A DNA stretch of 54,179 nt. Origin: Alteromonadaceae bacterium. Its GTDB lineage: Bacteria; Pseudomonadota; Gammaproteobacteria; Enterobacterales; Alteromonadaceae. Below, in pieces: positions 9,721 to 19,008 of the stretch. The translations under genes were made by a program, and so were the position numbers. The notes beneath the pieces were generated by a model that saw only the letters and a list, made by a program, of their open reading frames with translations, did no database searches and was not told the origin of the DNA. Where the stretch lies: NCBI GenBank assembly GCA_013373625.1, contig JABXHM010000054.1:1-54179 (forward strand), given 5' to 3'. Position 1 is the first letter of the stretch. Each line of letters begins with the position of its first letter.

Positions 9721-10764
9721 TTATTTAAGTGTTAATACACCCAGTTTGTATGGCTCTCCGCCATAACCGCCATTCAGCGACGGGCCCGAGTCTCCCTGGA
9801 ATACAAACTGCAAGTTACACGGATCAATGGTGAGATATTCATCAAAACCCGAGCGGATCATCTCACCATGGCTAATCCCATCGGCCCACTTACCGTCCAC
9901 CCAGTCAACATTGGCATTGCCGGCAAACGGGTTTTCCTCAGTATCAGCTAAAGGCGTCCAGGGACCATCTAAATCGGTGGCTGTCCACGACCGGAAATAA
10001 CGTGGACCATAAGCTCCATCAACACTGTTATATGCTTCAACGAGCAATAAATACTGATCGGTACCGTCTACTTTATATACGTTGGCCGCTTCAAATAAGA
10101 AACTATTGCCATTGCCACGGTGATCTTCCATTACCACTTCATAGCCGACAAAGTTCGGGAAGTTCTCTCTGGATGTTTTGGACTTATACAGCACACCATC
10201 ATCCCGCGAAAAGAACAAATGACAATTATCGTCATCGCAGATCACCCAGTAATCAAGTTCTGGTTTGCCCTGTTCAATGGGTGGTCCATCCTGCAAAAAG
10301 TCTTGTCGGCGCGTCCAGCTATTAATATCAGTAATGTCAGTGGTGGTAGAATAGCCCCGGCCCCACTGGGTAAAGTTGTACCATTTATTATGGGGACGAT
10401 AGTAGAAAATCTGCGGGGCAACCGTGTTGCCAACGTTTGTTTCGGCCATAGGTTGTTGAACGGCATTGGAAGCGTCTTGCCAGTCAGTAAAACTAAAGTA
10501 AACCGACTTCCAGTTGCCATCATTAATGGTAGCCCAAATATGGTACTGATCGTCGTAATAAACCACTGACGGATCCTTAATACCAAATATCCCTTCATTT
10601 GGTGAAACGAGCGCGGAACTGGCTTCCCATGCAAATTCAGACGGCAATGAACAGCTTTGTGTTGATGCTGAAGACGCTGATTGTGATTCGACGGTTCCCG
10701 TACAGCCAGTTAACCATAAAGCCGCTGATACTGAACAAACAATTCCAGGGTGTATTTTCATCAT
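9721..10764 (-). CDS. Lipoprotein alpha-L-arabinofuranosidase, GH62 family
   Basis: About 347 residues from the ATG at 10764, chosen because TTGGA precedes it and the lipoprotein signal (ending LTGC) then has normal length; an ATG nine codons upstream is possible. After a serine-rich linker the catalytic five-bladed propeller shows GH62 signatures: the 'IKDPSVVYYD' strand holding the probable general-base Asp, 'HLFFSRDDG', and 'ISHGEMIRSGFDEY' holding the probable general-acid Glu. GH62 enzymes release arabinose side chains from arabinoxylan or arabinan. The lipobox suggests anchoring in the outer membrane. A GH51 arabinofuranosidase lies 4 kb away, so arabinose-containing hemicellulose is a likely substrate. 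GH62 is uncommon in this bacterial class, which may indicate transfer. Confidence 0.85.
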   Translation of the reverse strand: MMKIHPGIVCSVSAALWLTGCTGTVESQSASSASTQSCSLPSEFAWEASSALVSPNEGIFGIKDPSVVYYDDQYHIWATINDGNWKSVYFSFTDWQDASNAVQQPMAETNVGNTVAPQIFYYRPHNKWYNFTQWGRGYSTTTDITDINSWTRRQDFLQDGPPIEQGKPELDYWVICDDDNCHLFFSRDDGVLYKSKTSRENFPNFVGYEVVMEDHRGNGNSFLFEAANVYKVDGTDQYLLLVEAYNSVDGAYGPRYFRSWTATDLDGPWTPLADTEENPFAGNANVDWVDGKWADGISHGEMIRSGFDEYLTIDPCNLQFVFQGDSGPSLNGGYGGEPYKLGVLTLK

Positions 10765-11250
10765 ATTATTCCAACCGATTTCGCTCTTCATTAACCATTT
10801 CTATCAGGTTCAGAGTACTATATAGGGCAATCAGAGCCATCAAATACGCCTGTATGACAAGAAAAAGCAACGTAAATTAATGAGTTATCTAAGTAGGATA
10901 ATTTAACATACAGGTTACATTTTTGTGCTGGCTATATCGTGCTTAGCCCTTGCGAAATTTTACAATTTACTACGAACAGTTAACCAGTGACGCAATAAGC
11001 CCGCCCTTATTTACCAGCGAATCCTCATTAGATAACCCTATAGTTTAACGCTCTCGTACTGTTAGTCTTCAATGTCACAGGTGCATAACGTAAGAGGGTT
11101 AAAAGCTATGAGTCAGTTTGGTACACGCTTGTGTACGCAGCCCCGCTTTTGCTTAAAAGGGAAAGTTTGTTATGCGTTCTCCGGTCTGTTGGTTACGTAC
11201 TAAAATAAAACTATACGTTCCCCCTTAATAAGTAATACAACAGGCACTAA
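10765..11250. other. Non-coding stretch between divergent genes
   Basis: About 490 bases between the leftward GH62 gene and the rightward catalase gene. It should contain both promoters, but I see no convincing operator, hairpin or conserved small gene. The catalase start has only a weak AGGCACTAA before it. Confidence 0.4.
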
Positions 11251-12261
11251 ATGATAATTCCCATTAAAGTATTAACGCCAGTTTGCGCAGGACTGCTCCT
11301 CTTTGCAGCAACATCAATAAGAATTTACGCCGCCCCCGATGACTTACAACAAACGGTTTCGGCAAAAAAGTTTGTGGATTTACAACAAGGCGACAGTCAG
11401 TACAAGGGCTACAGACGGGCGCACGCAAAAGGTATTTGCGTGACTGGCGCATTTTATTCAAACGGGCGCTTGTCAGACTATACCAACGCGCCTTTATTCA
11501 CTGAAAGCACTACCTCGTTTACCGGACGATTTTCCATCGCGGGCAATAATCCCCGCGCGGCTGATTTAGGCGCACCGGTCAGAAGCTTTGCGCTCAATTT
11601 TGTGCTGGCTGCGAACAACCAGTGGCGAATTGCAATGAACACTCCACCAGTCATGGCGGTCACTAATCCTCAGGATTTTTATGCGCAGCTTATTGCAATA
11701 AAACAAGGCGGCGAAGCAATCACTGCATTTTTTAATGATCACCCGGAGAGTAAAGACTTTCTTGCCTGGAAATCGCAATAAGTGCCTGCTGATAGTTTTA
11801 GCGCAGAAACATATCACAGCATTAATGCCTTTTATTTACATAAGAACAATACAAAACATGCGGTTCGTTGGCAGGTTGTCCCCGAAGACGCAGCTGACAT
11901 ACCAGACACAGCGGGAAAGAATGCATTGCAACAACAATTGATCGCACAACTGAGCAAAAAGCCCGTCGTATTTGACTGGCAGTTTCAATTCGCACAAGAC
12001 GGTGATGATCCCGATAATCCAGCCGTAAAATGGCCAGATGAACGCAAAACAGTTTCAGCCGGCAAGTTGGTTATTACCGACTGGCAGGAACAACTTGAAG
12101 GGCAATGCCACAGTGTGAATTTCGACCCTAACGTACTGCCGGACGGTATCTCTGCGTCTGACGATCCTATTTTAAAAGCCCGTTCAGCGGCTTACGCTGA
12201 GTCGTATAAACGTCGTGCTATTGAAGTACTTGGTGGAGCATTGCAAGGAGATAACAAATGA
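11251..12261 (+). pseudogene. SrpA-like catalase-family peroxidase interrupted by one in-frame stop
   Basis: The reading frame runs from ATG 11251 to TGA 12261 but is broken by a single TAA at 11779-11781, giving fragments of 176 and 159 codons in the same frame. The first part has a signal peptide, the distal His motif (RRAHAKG) and the typical 'GRFSIAGNNPRAAD...VRSFALNF' block. The second part contains the proximal haem-ligand Tyr region (ARSAAYAESYKRR). Because the haem ligand lies after the stop, the first fragment alone should be inactive. The family consists of small periplasmic haem peroxidases usually paired with cytochrome b561, as here: the next gene overlaps by four bases. No other lesion is visible, so the mutation is recent, a sequencing error, or bypassed by read-through or by reinitiation at the GTG following the stop. 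Confidence 0.8.
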
Positions 12262-12785
12262 CAGGTACTACAGCTAAATTCCCTGTGACAATGCGACTTA
12301 TGCACTGGTCTATGGCGGCGCTGTTATTGTCTATGCTTTGCGCCGGCGCGGTTATGGTTGACTCTTTAGCAACCTGGCAGCCAGCTTTATTAACCATGCA
12401 CAAAAGTTTTGGTGTAGTTGCATTATTTCTGGTATTCCCCAGGCTGCTCGTCAGATTAACCTCTGCTGTGCCAGCGTTGCCGTCATCGCTTCCACCATTA
12501 CAAAAACTGGCAGCAACGCTATCGCATTATTTTTTGTATGTTCTGATGTTCGCCTTACCGGTCACTGGATTACTCATGCAATATAATGCTGCGCGACCTG
12601 TTGATTTTTTTTGTGTAGCCTCGTTACCCGCTGCATTAAGCACCAATATTGAGGCCTTCGCATTGTATCGGGTGAGTCACGGATACCTTGCGCTGGCGCT
12701 AATTGTAGTGGTTGGTGTGCACGTGAGCGCTGCGTTGTATCATCATTTTGTCAGAAAAGATGATGTTCTGAAATCCATGCTATGA
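12258..12785 (+). CDS. Cytochrome b561 family membrane protein
   Basis: 175 residues with four membrane helices (about 13-35, 46-66, 88-108, 142-164). Haem-ligand histidines are visible in 'RLMHWSMA' (helix 1), 'LLTMHKSFG' (helix 2), and 'RVSHGYLA' plus 'VVGVHVSAALYHHF' (helices 3-4). Such proteins pass electrons from the quinone pool to periplasmic partners. The ATG overlaps the TGA of the catalase frame (ATGA) and is preceded by GGAG inside that gene, so the two are translationally coupled. This protein is intact although its presumed partner, the SrpA-like peroxidase, is interrupted. Confidence 0.88.
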   Translation: MTGTTAKFPVTMRLMHWSMAALLLSMLCAGAVMVDSLATWQPALLTMHKSFGVVALFLVFPRLLVRLTSAVPALPSSLPPLQKLAATLSHYFLYVLMFALPVTGLLMQYNAARPVDFFCVASLPAALSTNIEAFALYRVSHGYLALALIVVVGVHVSAALYHHFVRKDDVLKSML

Positions 12786-13094
12786 GATGACTAAGAACAA
12801 TCCGTTAGTAATACAGCTCCTGTATTGAAGCTGAATCGTATTGCCTTGAAGGGTGATATCTGGCTGAACATTTAGTTCAGTCAGATAAAGCTTAAAAATA
12901 AAAGGCTCTATAGTATTTTTGTGAATTATTCAGAGCATTAAAACTTGCCGTTTATCGAAAAGCCCGCCTATCCAGACACAGCTAAATCAAGATCTTAGTG
13001 CTCTCTAAATACTAAACGATAGCGTTTTTTACTGTCTGTGCGAAGCGTATTGCAAAATACTGATGACAGGAATATTGTAAAAATTTAACGCAAC
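12786..13094. other. Non-coding stretch with one small hairpin
   Basis: About 310 bases after the cytochrome b561 gene. The only structure I see is the hairpin CTGAAC-ATTTA-GTTCAG near 12862-12878, which may end the upstream transcript although it has no immediate T-run. No coding fragment is recognisable. Confidence 0.4.
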
Positions 13095-13121
13095 TGTCGA
13101 AAAAAGCGATGTTCATTCGAC
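13095..13121 (+). promoter_or_regulatory. Candidate ECF42-type promoter for the DGPF-sigma operon
   Basis: TGTCGA (13095-13100) and CGAC (13118-13121) are separated by 17 bases, 60 bases before the DGPF gene. As I recall, ECF42 sigma factors recognise a TGTCGA -35 element and a CGA/TC-like -10 element, so this looks like autoregulation by the sigma factor encoded at 13526-14755. Confidence 0.6.
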
Positions 13122-13180
13122 GTATAAGCGGAAGGCTGTTCTTCCATAGCATGACAACCATTAATACAAGGAAATGAACG

Positions 13181-13519
13181 ATGCAATATATGCTACTTAT
13201 TTACGGTGTTGAAGGGGCCGAAGACGTCGACATGGACACCTTGCTAGAGCAGTATGGCGTATTCTCAGAAGAAGCCGGCAAAGCAGGTGTACTGATTTCA
13301 GGTGAAGGTCTCGATCCGGTCTCTACCGCTACTTCAGTGCGGGTTCGCAATGGTGAAACATCCATCACAGATGGCCCGTTTGCTGAAACTAAAGAGGCAC
13401 TTGGCGGTTACTATTTACTTGAATGCGAGAATTTAGACGAGGCGTTATCCTGGGCGGCAAAAATTCCGTCTGCTCGCTATGGCACCGTAGAAGTTCGACC
13501 GGTCATGGCGTACGAATAA
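13181..13519 (+). CDS. YCII/DGPF-domain protein
   Basis: 112 residues covering one ferredoxin-like YCII domain. The hallmark 'ITDGPFAETKE' motif is at about residues 65-75. AAGGA lies eight bases before the ATG. DGPF proteins are small cytoplasmic proteins that are genetically linked to ECF42 sigma factors; their biochemical role is not settled. The sigma factor gene starts six bases after this stop codon, and an ECF42-like promoter lies upstream, so both form one autoregulated unit. Confidence 0.9.
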   Translation: MQYMLLIYGVEGAEDVDMDTLLEQYGVFSEEAGKAGVLISGEGLDPVSTATSVRVRNGETSITDGPFAETKEALGGYYLLECENLDEALSWAAKIPSARYGTVEVRPVMAYE

Positions 13520-13525
13520 CGTTGT

Positions 13526-14755
13526 ATGCAACAGCGTGATTTTACTCGCTTGTTCAGAACTGAGCATGGCCGGATTGTTGGGGCCATGCTCAGTTATACG
13601 CAGGATTTGGATTTAATTGAGGACGCTTTGCAGGATGCTTGCCTGCAAGCCATTGAACAATGGCCGAGTAAAGGCAAACCCGATAACCTGGGGGCCTGGT
13701 TATTCACAGTCACTAAACGGCGAATGATTGACCGTTTACGTCGGCACGATTACCAAAAAACTCACCCAGAGAGTCAGGCGTTTATTGACAGAATCCAGGC
13801 AAATGATGAATTAGCGCTTGATGATAACGTTATTAATGACGAACAACTCAAGCTGATTTTTACCTGCTGTCACCCTGCTCTGCCGCGTGAATCCCGCATT
13901 GCACTTACGTTAAAAACCTTGTGTGGTTTATCGACCAGAGAAATTGGCCGCGCATTTTTAACCTCTGAGACAACGATGTTGCAGCGTATTACCCGGGCCA
14001 AGCAAAAAATTAAGCGCGCGGCAATCCCCTATCAAATTCCGCAAGGAGAGCAACTTAGTGAGCGGTTGCCAAGTGTGTTGGAAGTTATCTACCTTATTTA
14101 CAATGAGTCACACACCGCAATGGAAGGGCAAACTCTAAGCCGTGCAGAACTGGCCGCTGAAGCCATTCGGCTTATAAATGTAGTACAACACACCATGGCA
14201 ACGCCTGAAGTCTGCGGTTTAAAAGCACTAATAATGTTTCATGAGGCACGTCGTCCGGCGCGTCAGAATGATGCACAACACTATATCCCATTACCGCTAC
14301 AAGACAGATCACTATGGCACAATGACGCCATCGCTCAAGCAGATACGTTACTCAAAGCCTCATTAAAACAAGGAGCAGTTGGGCCTTATCAATTGCAGGC
14401 AGCCATTAGTGGTTTGCATTCACAGGCTCCGTCCTGGCAACAAACCGACTGGCCGCAAATCTATGCGTTATATAATCTACTGGTAACTGTTAAAGCCAGT
14501 CCCGTAGTTGAACTTAACCAGTGTGTTGCGCTGGCTTACTGTGGCAAAGCAGAACAGGCTTTTTCGAAGCTTACTGGCTTATCTGAGAGTTTGCTCAATT
14601 ACCAGCCATTCTTTGCTGCGAAAGCAGAAATTGCGTGCAAGATAAATCAATATGATGTGGCCAGGGATGCTTTCAAACAAGCTATCATGCTGACACACAA
14701 CCAGGTTGAAAAAGCGTATTTAACCGGCAAACTTAATAAGTTACTGAATCAGTAA
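13526..14755 (+). CDS. ECF42-like RNA polymerase sigma factor with long C-terminal extension
   Basis: 409 residues. Sigma region 2 spans about residues 5-70 ('LIEDALQDACLQAIEQWP', 'NLGAWLFTVTKRRMIDRLRR'); region 4 about 112-165 ('LKTLCGLSTREIGRAFLTSE' then 'QRITRAKQKIKRA'). The remaining 240 residues are helical and TPR-like with 'LIYNESH', 'CGLKALIMFHEARRPAR' and 'VVELNQCVALAYC', which is the extension characteristic of ECF42 and replaces an anti-sigma factor for control. The ATG has no clear ribosome-binding site and lies six bases after the DGPF gene, so translation is probably coupled. Targets beyond its own operon are unknown. Confidence 0.88.
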   Translation: MQQRDFTRLFRTEHGRIVGAMLSYTQDLDLIEDALQDACLQAIEQWPSKGKPDNLGAWLFTVTKRRMIDRLRRHDYQKTHPESQAFIDRIQANDELALDDNVINDEQLKLIFTCCHPALPRESRIALTLKTLCGLSTREIGRAFLTSETTMLQRITRAKQKIKRAAIPYQIPQGEQLSERLPSVLEVIYLIYNESHTAMEGQTLSRAELAAEAIRLINVVQHTMATPEVCGLKALIMFHEARRPARQNDAQHYIPLPLQDRSLWHNDAIAQADTLLKASLKQGAVGPYQLQAAISGLHSQAPSWQQTDWPQIYALYNLLVTVKASPVVELNQCVALAYCGKAEQAFSKLTGLSESLLNYQPFFAAKAEIACKINQYDVARDAFKQAIMLTHNQVEKAYLTGKLNKLLNQ

Positions 14756-14950
14756 ATCTTATACTAAATCAAAGACTGACTTATTGCTGTTTTAACATGG
14801 ATCCGCATTGCTAAGCGTAATAAGAGGCGTTGTAGAGCTAACGAAAATGTCTGTTGTATCATACCAATAAAAACGCGCAGAGCGCCTGGCAAACTCAGCA
14901 GACACAATAGTCTTGCCTGAGTTTACCAGTCGCCAGCGCAGTCGATGAGG

Positions 14951-16507
14951 CTAGAGTTTACCCAGGTTTAGTACCATGAGTGATTTTGCCGGCACCGATA
15001 TGACCGCCTTGCCATTTTTCACCTTAGCTGAATAATCGCTTGGCTGAATATTGTTTGGCGCATCGAACGTGTTGTGCTCATCCATTTTGTCGCTGGTTAA
15101 CACCTGACCTTTCACTTGTTTTACCTGATCAAGCGTAACTTCAACATTACCCTCTAACTGTGTATTAACAATTGAGATATAGGTGTTGCCATCCTGAGCT
15201 TTCGCCGCAGAGGCACTGATACCAGGAATACTGTCTTCACCATATTGGTAGATAAGCGAATCACTCAGTTCAACCGGCAGATAGGTTGCATCCTGAAACG
15301 GGATATGCATTTTAAACGCGTAATAGGTTGGCGTTAATACCATTTTTTCTTTATCGGTCAGGATCATCGCTTGCAATACGTTAACCATTTGCGCGATAAC
15401 GGTCATTTGCACGCGTTCTGCATGGCGATTGAAAACGTGAATATTTAATCCTGCTACGATCGCATCACGCAGGGTGTTTTGCTGATACAGGAAGCCAGGG
15501 TTTGTACCCTTGTCAACGTCGTACCACGTGCCCCACTCGTCGACATAAAAGCCGATTTTATTTTCGGGATCTACCTCTTCAAGAATAGCGACGTTCTTTT
15601 CGATATAGTCTTCAATTTTCAGCGTACGCACCATGGTAGAATACCATTGCTCTTCGGGAAACCCGGTTGAGCTGCCTTTTGTTTCCCAGTCGCCGGTAGG
15701 TAAGGTGTAATAGTGGTGGGTTACCGCATCCATACGTAAGCTCCACGACGGCTTGATTTTGTCGGTGAGAACTTGCGTCCACTCCGTTTGATCGTCGGTT
15801 CCACCACTGGCGATAAATTTAGGCTGATTACCTTCTGGTGCTTTTAAGAAAGCGGAATACTGTTTGTACAGTTCAGCATAATAATCAGGCGTCATGTTAC
15901 CACCACAGCCCCAGCTTTCATTCCCAACAGCAAAATAATCCACTTTAAATGGCTCATCCCGACCATTCTTCTTGCGTTCCCGAACAATAGTCGTGTCAGC
16001 ATCCGAGGTCATATAATGCAGCCATTCCACCATTTCTCGAGGGCTACCTGTACCTAAGTTGCCATTTACATAGGTTTCGGCACCTAATAACTCTGCAAAT
16101 TCAAAAAATTCGTGGGTACCAAATGCATTGTCTTCAATCACACCTCCCCAGTTGCTGTTTACCGTTCTGGCACGCTCATCACGCGGACCGATACCGTCGC
16201 GCCAGTGATATTCATCGGCAAAACAGCCACCAGGCCAACGTACTAATGGCACTTCTAAATCGCGCAAGGCATTCAGTACATCTAACCTAAAACCATTTTC
16301 ATTTGGTATAGTGGAGTCTTCGCCTACCCAGATCCCTTCATAAATGCCGCGACCTAAGTGCTCCATAAACTGACCATAAATATTTTTATTCAACACCGCA
16401 CCGGGTTTTTCCACATTTATATCAATTTCAACATCGGCAGCATTCGCTATCGCAGAAGTGGTAGCCATAGCAAAACAACAAATTAACAAAGGTTTGATTT
16501 TAAACAT
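14951..16507 (-). CDS. Exported alpha-L-arabinofuranosidase, GH51 family
   Basis: 518 residues with a cleavable signal peptide (cut near ANA-A24). The (beta/alpha)8 catalytic domain shows 'NIYGQFMEHLGRGIYEGIWV' near the N-terminus, the acid/base Glu197 in 'VGNESWGCGG', and the nucleophile Glu324 in 'YVDEWGTWYD'; a C-terminal beta-sandwich ends at 'VPAKSLMVLNLGKL'. GH51 enzymes remove terminal arabinofuranosyl units from arabinan and arabinoxylan oligosaccharides. Many bacterial members are cytoplasmic, so the signal peptide indicates periplasmic action here, complementing the lipoprotein GH62 at 9721-10764. It is monocistronic, with its promoter in the gap right of 16507. Confidence 0.92.
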   Translation of the reverse strand: MFKIKPLLICCFAMATTSAIANAADVEIDINVEKPGAVLNKNIYGQFMEHLGRGIYEGIWVGEDSTIPNENGFRLDVLNALRDLEVPLVRWPGGCFADEYHWRDGIGPRDERARTVNSNWGGVIEDNAFGTHEFFEFAELLGAETYVNGNLGTGSPREMVEWLHYMTSDADTTIVRERKKNGRDEPFKVDYFAVGNESWGCGGNMTPDYYAELYKQYSAFLKAPEGNQPKFIASGGTDDQTEWTQVLTDKIKPSWSLRMDAVTHHYYTLPTGDWETKGSSTGFPEEQWYSTMVRTLKIEDYIEKNVAILEEVDPENKIGFYVDEWGTWYDVDKGTNPGFLYQQNTLRDAIVAGLNIHVFNRHAERVQMTVIAQMVNVLQAMILTDKEKMVLTPTYYAFKMHIPFQDATYLPVELSDSLIYQYGEDSIPGISASAAKAQDGNTYISIVNTQLEGNVEVTLDQVKQVKGQVLTSDKMDEHNTFDAPNNIQPSDYSAKVKNGKAVISVPAKSLMVLNLGKL

Positions 16508-16717
16508 TTACATCACATTCCATAACCAAAAGATTAACAAAGGATATTACCCTTAAGTGCAACAAACAAATCTAATGAGATTTAAAATTCAATTTATGCT
16601 GTTTCGTTTTTAGCGGGATACTACGATTTATTAAACCAATAAGGATAACTTTTAAACAGTAAGCGGGCTTACTAAGTGTTTATTTCCCAACACAAACCGT
16701 TATGAAGTCTGCAGTAG

Positions 16718-16912
16718 TTAATGTGGTGAAATTACACTGTCGATACCATGAATAATACCGTTGCTGCCTATGAAGTCAGTGGATACAACAAGCGCACCAA
16801 ACGTTGCCGTAAAAACTTGTATCCCGCTGCACACGAGTTGGTTAACTTTTCTTGTACACAGAGGTTTTGAGCGACGCTTTGAAACATCACTGCTAGTAAA
16901 AATTTCGAGTTG
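16718..16912 (-). pseudogene. C-terminal remnant of a fasciclin-domain protein
   Basis: The minus strand here is open for 64 codons after an in-frame TGA (16913-16915) and lacks a start codon. Its C-terminus reads 'ALVVSTDFIGSNGIIHGIDS' followed by VISPH and a stop, which matches the H2 motif that closes fasciclin/FAS1 adhesion domains (ASNGVIHVID-type). The preceding 25 codons are less typical, so decay or rearrangement is likely. It lies downstream of the ABC permease gene within the 440-base gap 16508-16949; the rest of that gap (16508-16717) holds the GH51 promoter region and nothing else I can name. Confidence 0.5.
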
Positions 16913-16949
16913 TCAGCTCACGTGTGTTCGTGACATACAACGGCCGGAA

Positions 16950-18188
16950 CTAGCTCAACCGCTGATTCAAAGCGCCGCGATACGCATCTATTGCCGGTAG
17001 CAAACAACACATCAAAGTGGCCAGTAATATTGCGCCGACCACCAAAGCCGTATGTACGGTGAACACATTGGCAGAAATAAACAAGCCATAATGACTGGCC
17101 AGCCAACCTTTGGCCACTGCAAATATAACACTCAGCAACACGACCGATGTCGCGCATGCCACGATGGTCAGCAGTAACGCTTCAACCAGAATCAACCGGA
17201 AAATGATTCCTGCCCCTGCCCCAATGATCCGCAAGACCGCTATCTCTTTTTCGCGTTGTTGCATTGATGCCAGCAACATCGTCGATAAACCAAACAATGA
17301 TGACGCCATCACCAGTATGCTAATAAAACGCAGTAAATTTTCAACGCTCGACATCATCTGCCACATTTCAGTAAGGGCTACCCCCGGCAAAATGGCCATA
17401 AGACGATCCTGAGGGTAATTATTTAGCTCACGCTGTAGCGTAAACGTAGCAAATTTGCTGGTTAACCCCACCATTACAGCGGTAACACTATCCGGGCGTA
17501 CCAGCGGATTGTTTATATTGGCCGGTGCCTTGAGTACCTGCTCGAGTTTATCGTGGGCCAGGTGCATTGCCTCGATGCCGGCAAGCGAAACGTGAACGGT
17601 TTTATCCACTGGCGTACCGGTCGGCGCAAGAATACCGGTTATTGTAAAAGGTGATTCATCGTGATTTTTAAAGCTAACCGCTCCGACTCCGTGCGCAATG
17701 ACCACCTGATCACCGACTTTATACTGCAGTGAACGGGCTACGTCCGCCCCAATCACCGCGCCGAATACGCCCGAGAAGCTCTGCCCGTCACTAAAGTTGA
17801 GAGGTTGTTTCTCACCATACCGATAATGTTCAAAATAAGAGTCATTGGTACCTAAAACCCGAAAGCCTTTATGTGAATCACCCAGTGAAATAGGAATAGC
17901 CCACTTCACCTGTGTGTGGTCCTTTAACATTTGGAAGCTCTTGTAATCAATATTATTGGTCGGGCTACCCATTCGAAACACGGTGTAGAGCAACAGGTTA
18001 AGCTGCCCACTTGGCGCGCCTACGATCAAGTCAACACCAGAGACAGTACGATTAAAACTCTCCTCGGCTTGCAGTCGTACATGCTCAATACTCAATAACA
18101 CACTAACGCTGATAAACAACGATAAAAACGTTAGCGCCAGCGATTTTCCCCGGCTGCGTAAGCTGCTCAATGCAAATGTCATTAACAC
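16950..18188 (-). CDS. ABC transporter permease, FtsX/MacB-type, zinc-cluster associated
   Basis: 412 residues. A first membrane helix (about 15-35) is followed by a large periplasmic MacB-like core domain (about 40-275) and three helices near 285-310, 330-360 and 375-400, the layout of FtsX-type permeases. The GTG at 18188 has GGAGG seven bases upstream and overlaps the ATPase gene; an in-frame ATG at 18182 forming TAATG is the alternative. Its set of neighbours (ABC ATPase, DUF3299, and farther away DUF2796) recalls a Zur-controlled cluster in Pseudomonas aeruginosa (PA4063-PA4066, from memory). The transport direction and cargo of such systems are not established; mechanotransmission to periplasmic or lipoprotein partners is typical of the fold. 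Confidence 0.88.
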   Translation of the reverse strand: MLMTFALSSLRSRGKSLALTFLSLFISVSVLLSIEHVRLQAEESFNRTVSGVDLIVGAPSGQLNLLLYTVFRMGSPTNNIDYKSFQMLKDHTQVKWAIPISLGDSHKGFRVLGTNDSYFEHYRYGEKQPLNFSDGQSFSGVFGAVIGADVARSLQYKVGDQVVIAHGVGAVSFKNHDESPFTITGILAPTGTPVDKTVHVSLAGIEAMHLAHDKLEQVLKAPANINNPLVRPDSVTAVMVGLTSKFATFTLQRELNNYPQDRLMAILPGVALTEMWQMMSSVENLLRFISILVMASSLFGLSTMLLASMQQREKEIAVLRIIGAGAGIIFRLILVEALLLTIVACATSVVLLSVIFAVAKGWLASHYGLFISANVFTVHTALVVGAILLATLMCCLLPAIDAYRGALNQRLS

Positions 18189-18880
18189 GTGCGTACCTCC
18201 GGCATGTCAATAATCTCGCTCAGTGCAAGGCGTTTCTCAAGGTACTTTGACAAACTCTCATCATGGCTCACAAACAGCAGCGTCGTTTGGTGAGCGTTAC
18301 ACAGTTCAATCAGTAACTGCATAAAGGCATCCCTGGAACTGGCATCGAGCGCTGAGGTTGGCTCGTCAACTAATAACACCTCTGGCTGATTTATGAGAGC
18401 CCGGGCTATAGCTACCCGCTGTTGCTGGCCTACGCTCAACTGCCCGGCCTTTTTGGTTAATACTTCAGTCGGCAATTTGAGTGCCATTATCAGTTGCTCA
18501 ATACGCTGCTCTACCGATCGGAGTTGCCCTGCGAAGTGCGCCGCCAGAGCAATATTTTGCGCAACAGTTAAATGGCTAATTAAGTTAAATTGCTGGAATA
18601 CCACACCGATATGACGCGCTCTGAATAGATCGCGCTGCCGCTCAGACAAACCAGAGAACTGTTCCCCCAAAACGGCAATATTGCCTGTGTCAGGACTTAT
18701 AATACCCGCCAGTAAATTGAGTAATGTGGTTTTGCCTGAGCCGGAAGGACCGTGTAAAAAGATTTGTTCGCCACGGTTAACCTGCCAGTGTGACACACTT
18801 ATCCCTGAATGACTGTTGGGGTAAGTATATTGCACTGCTTGTAAATACAGTACTTGATTCGGTTGAGCGTCTGACAACAT
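18182..18880 (-). CDS. ABC transporter ATP-binding protein (MacB/LolD type), zinc-cluster associated
   Basis: 232 residues with Walker A 'GPSGSGKTT', Q-loop 'VVFQQFNL', signature 'LSVGQQQR', Walker B 'VLLVDEPTSAL' and H-loop 'LLFVSHD'. AAGGA lies before the ATG. The gene overlaps the following permease gene, with which it should form a two-subunit MacB-like transporter. The divergent gene at 19048 carries a Zur-like operator 130 bases away; that operator could serve both directions, although no second box is seen nearer to this start. Confidence 0.92.
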   Translation of the reverse strand: MLSDAQPNQVLYLQAVQYTYPNSHSGISVSHWQVNRGEQIFLHGPSGSGKTTLLNLLAGIISPDTGNIAVLGEQFSGLSERQRDLFRARHIGVVFQQFNLISHLTVAQNIALAAHFAGQLRSVEQRIEQLIMALKLPTEVLTKKAGQLSVGQQQRVAIARALINQPEVLLVDEPTSALDASSRDAFMQLLIELCNAHQTTLLFVSHDESLSKYLEKRLALSEIIDMPEVRTC

Positions 18881-19008
18881 TGTTCCTTATTTACAACTAT
18901 TAATGGGCTAAACACCAGCCATTATAACGGTACCACAAATTGCTGGCCGATAACTTAACCTGTAATTTCGATAAGCAAACGCCTGGCATTTACCCTTACA
19001 TTAAATAT

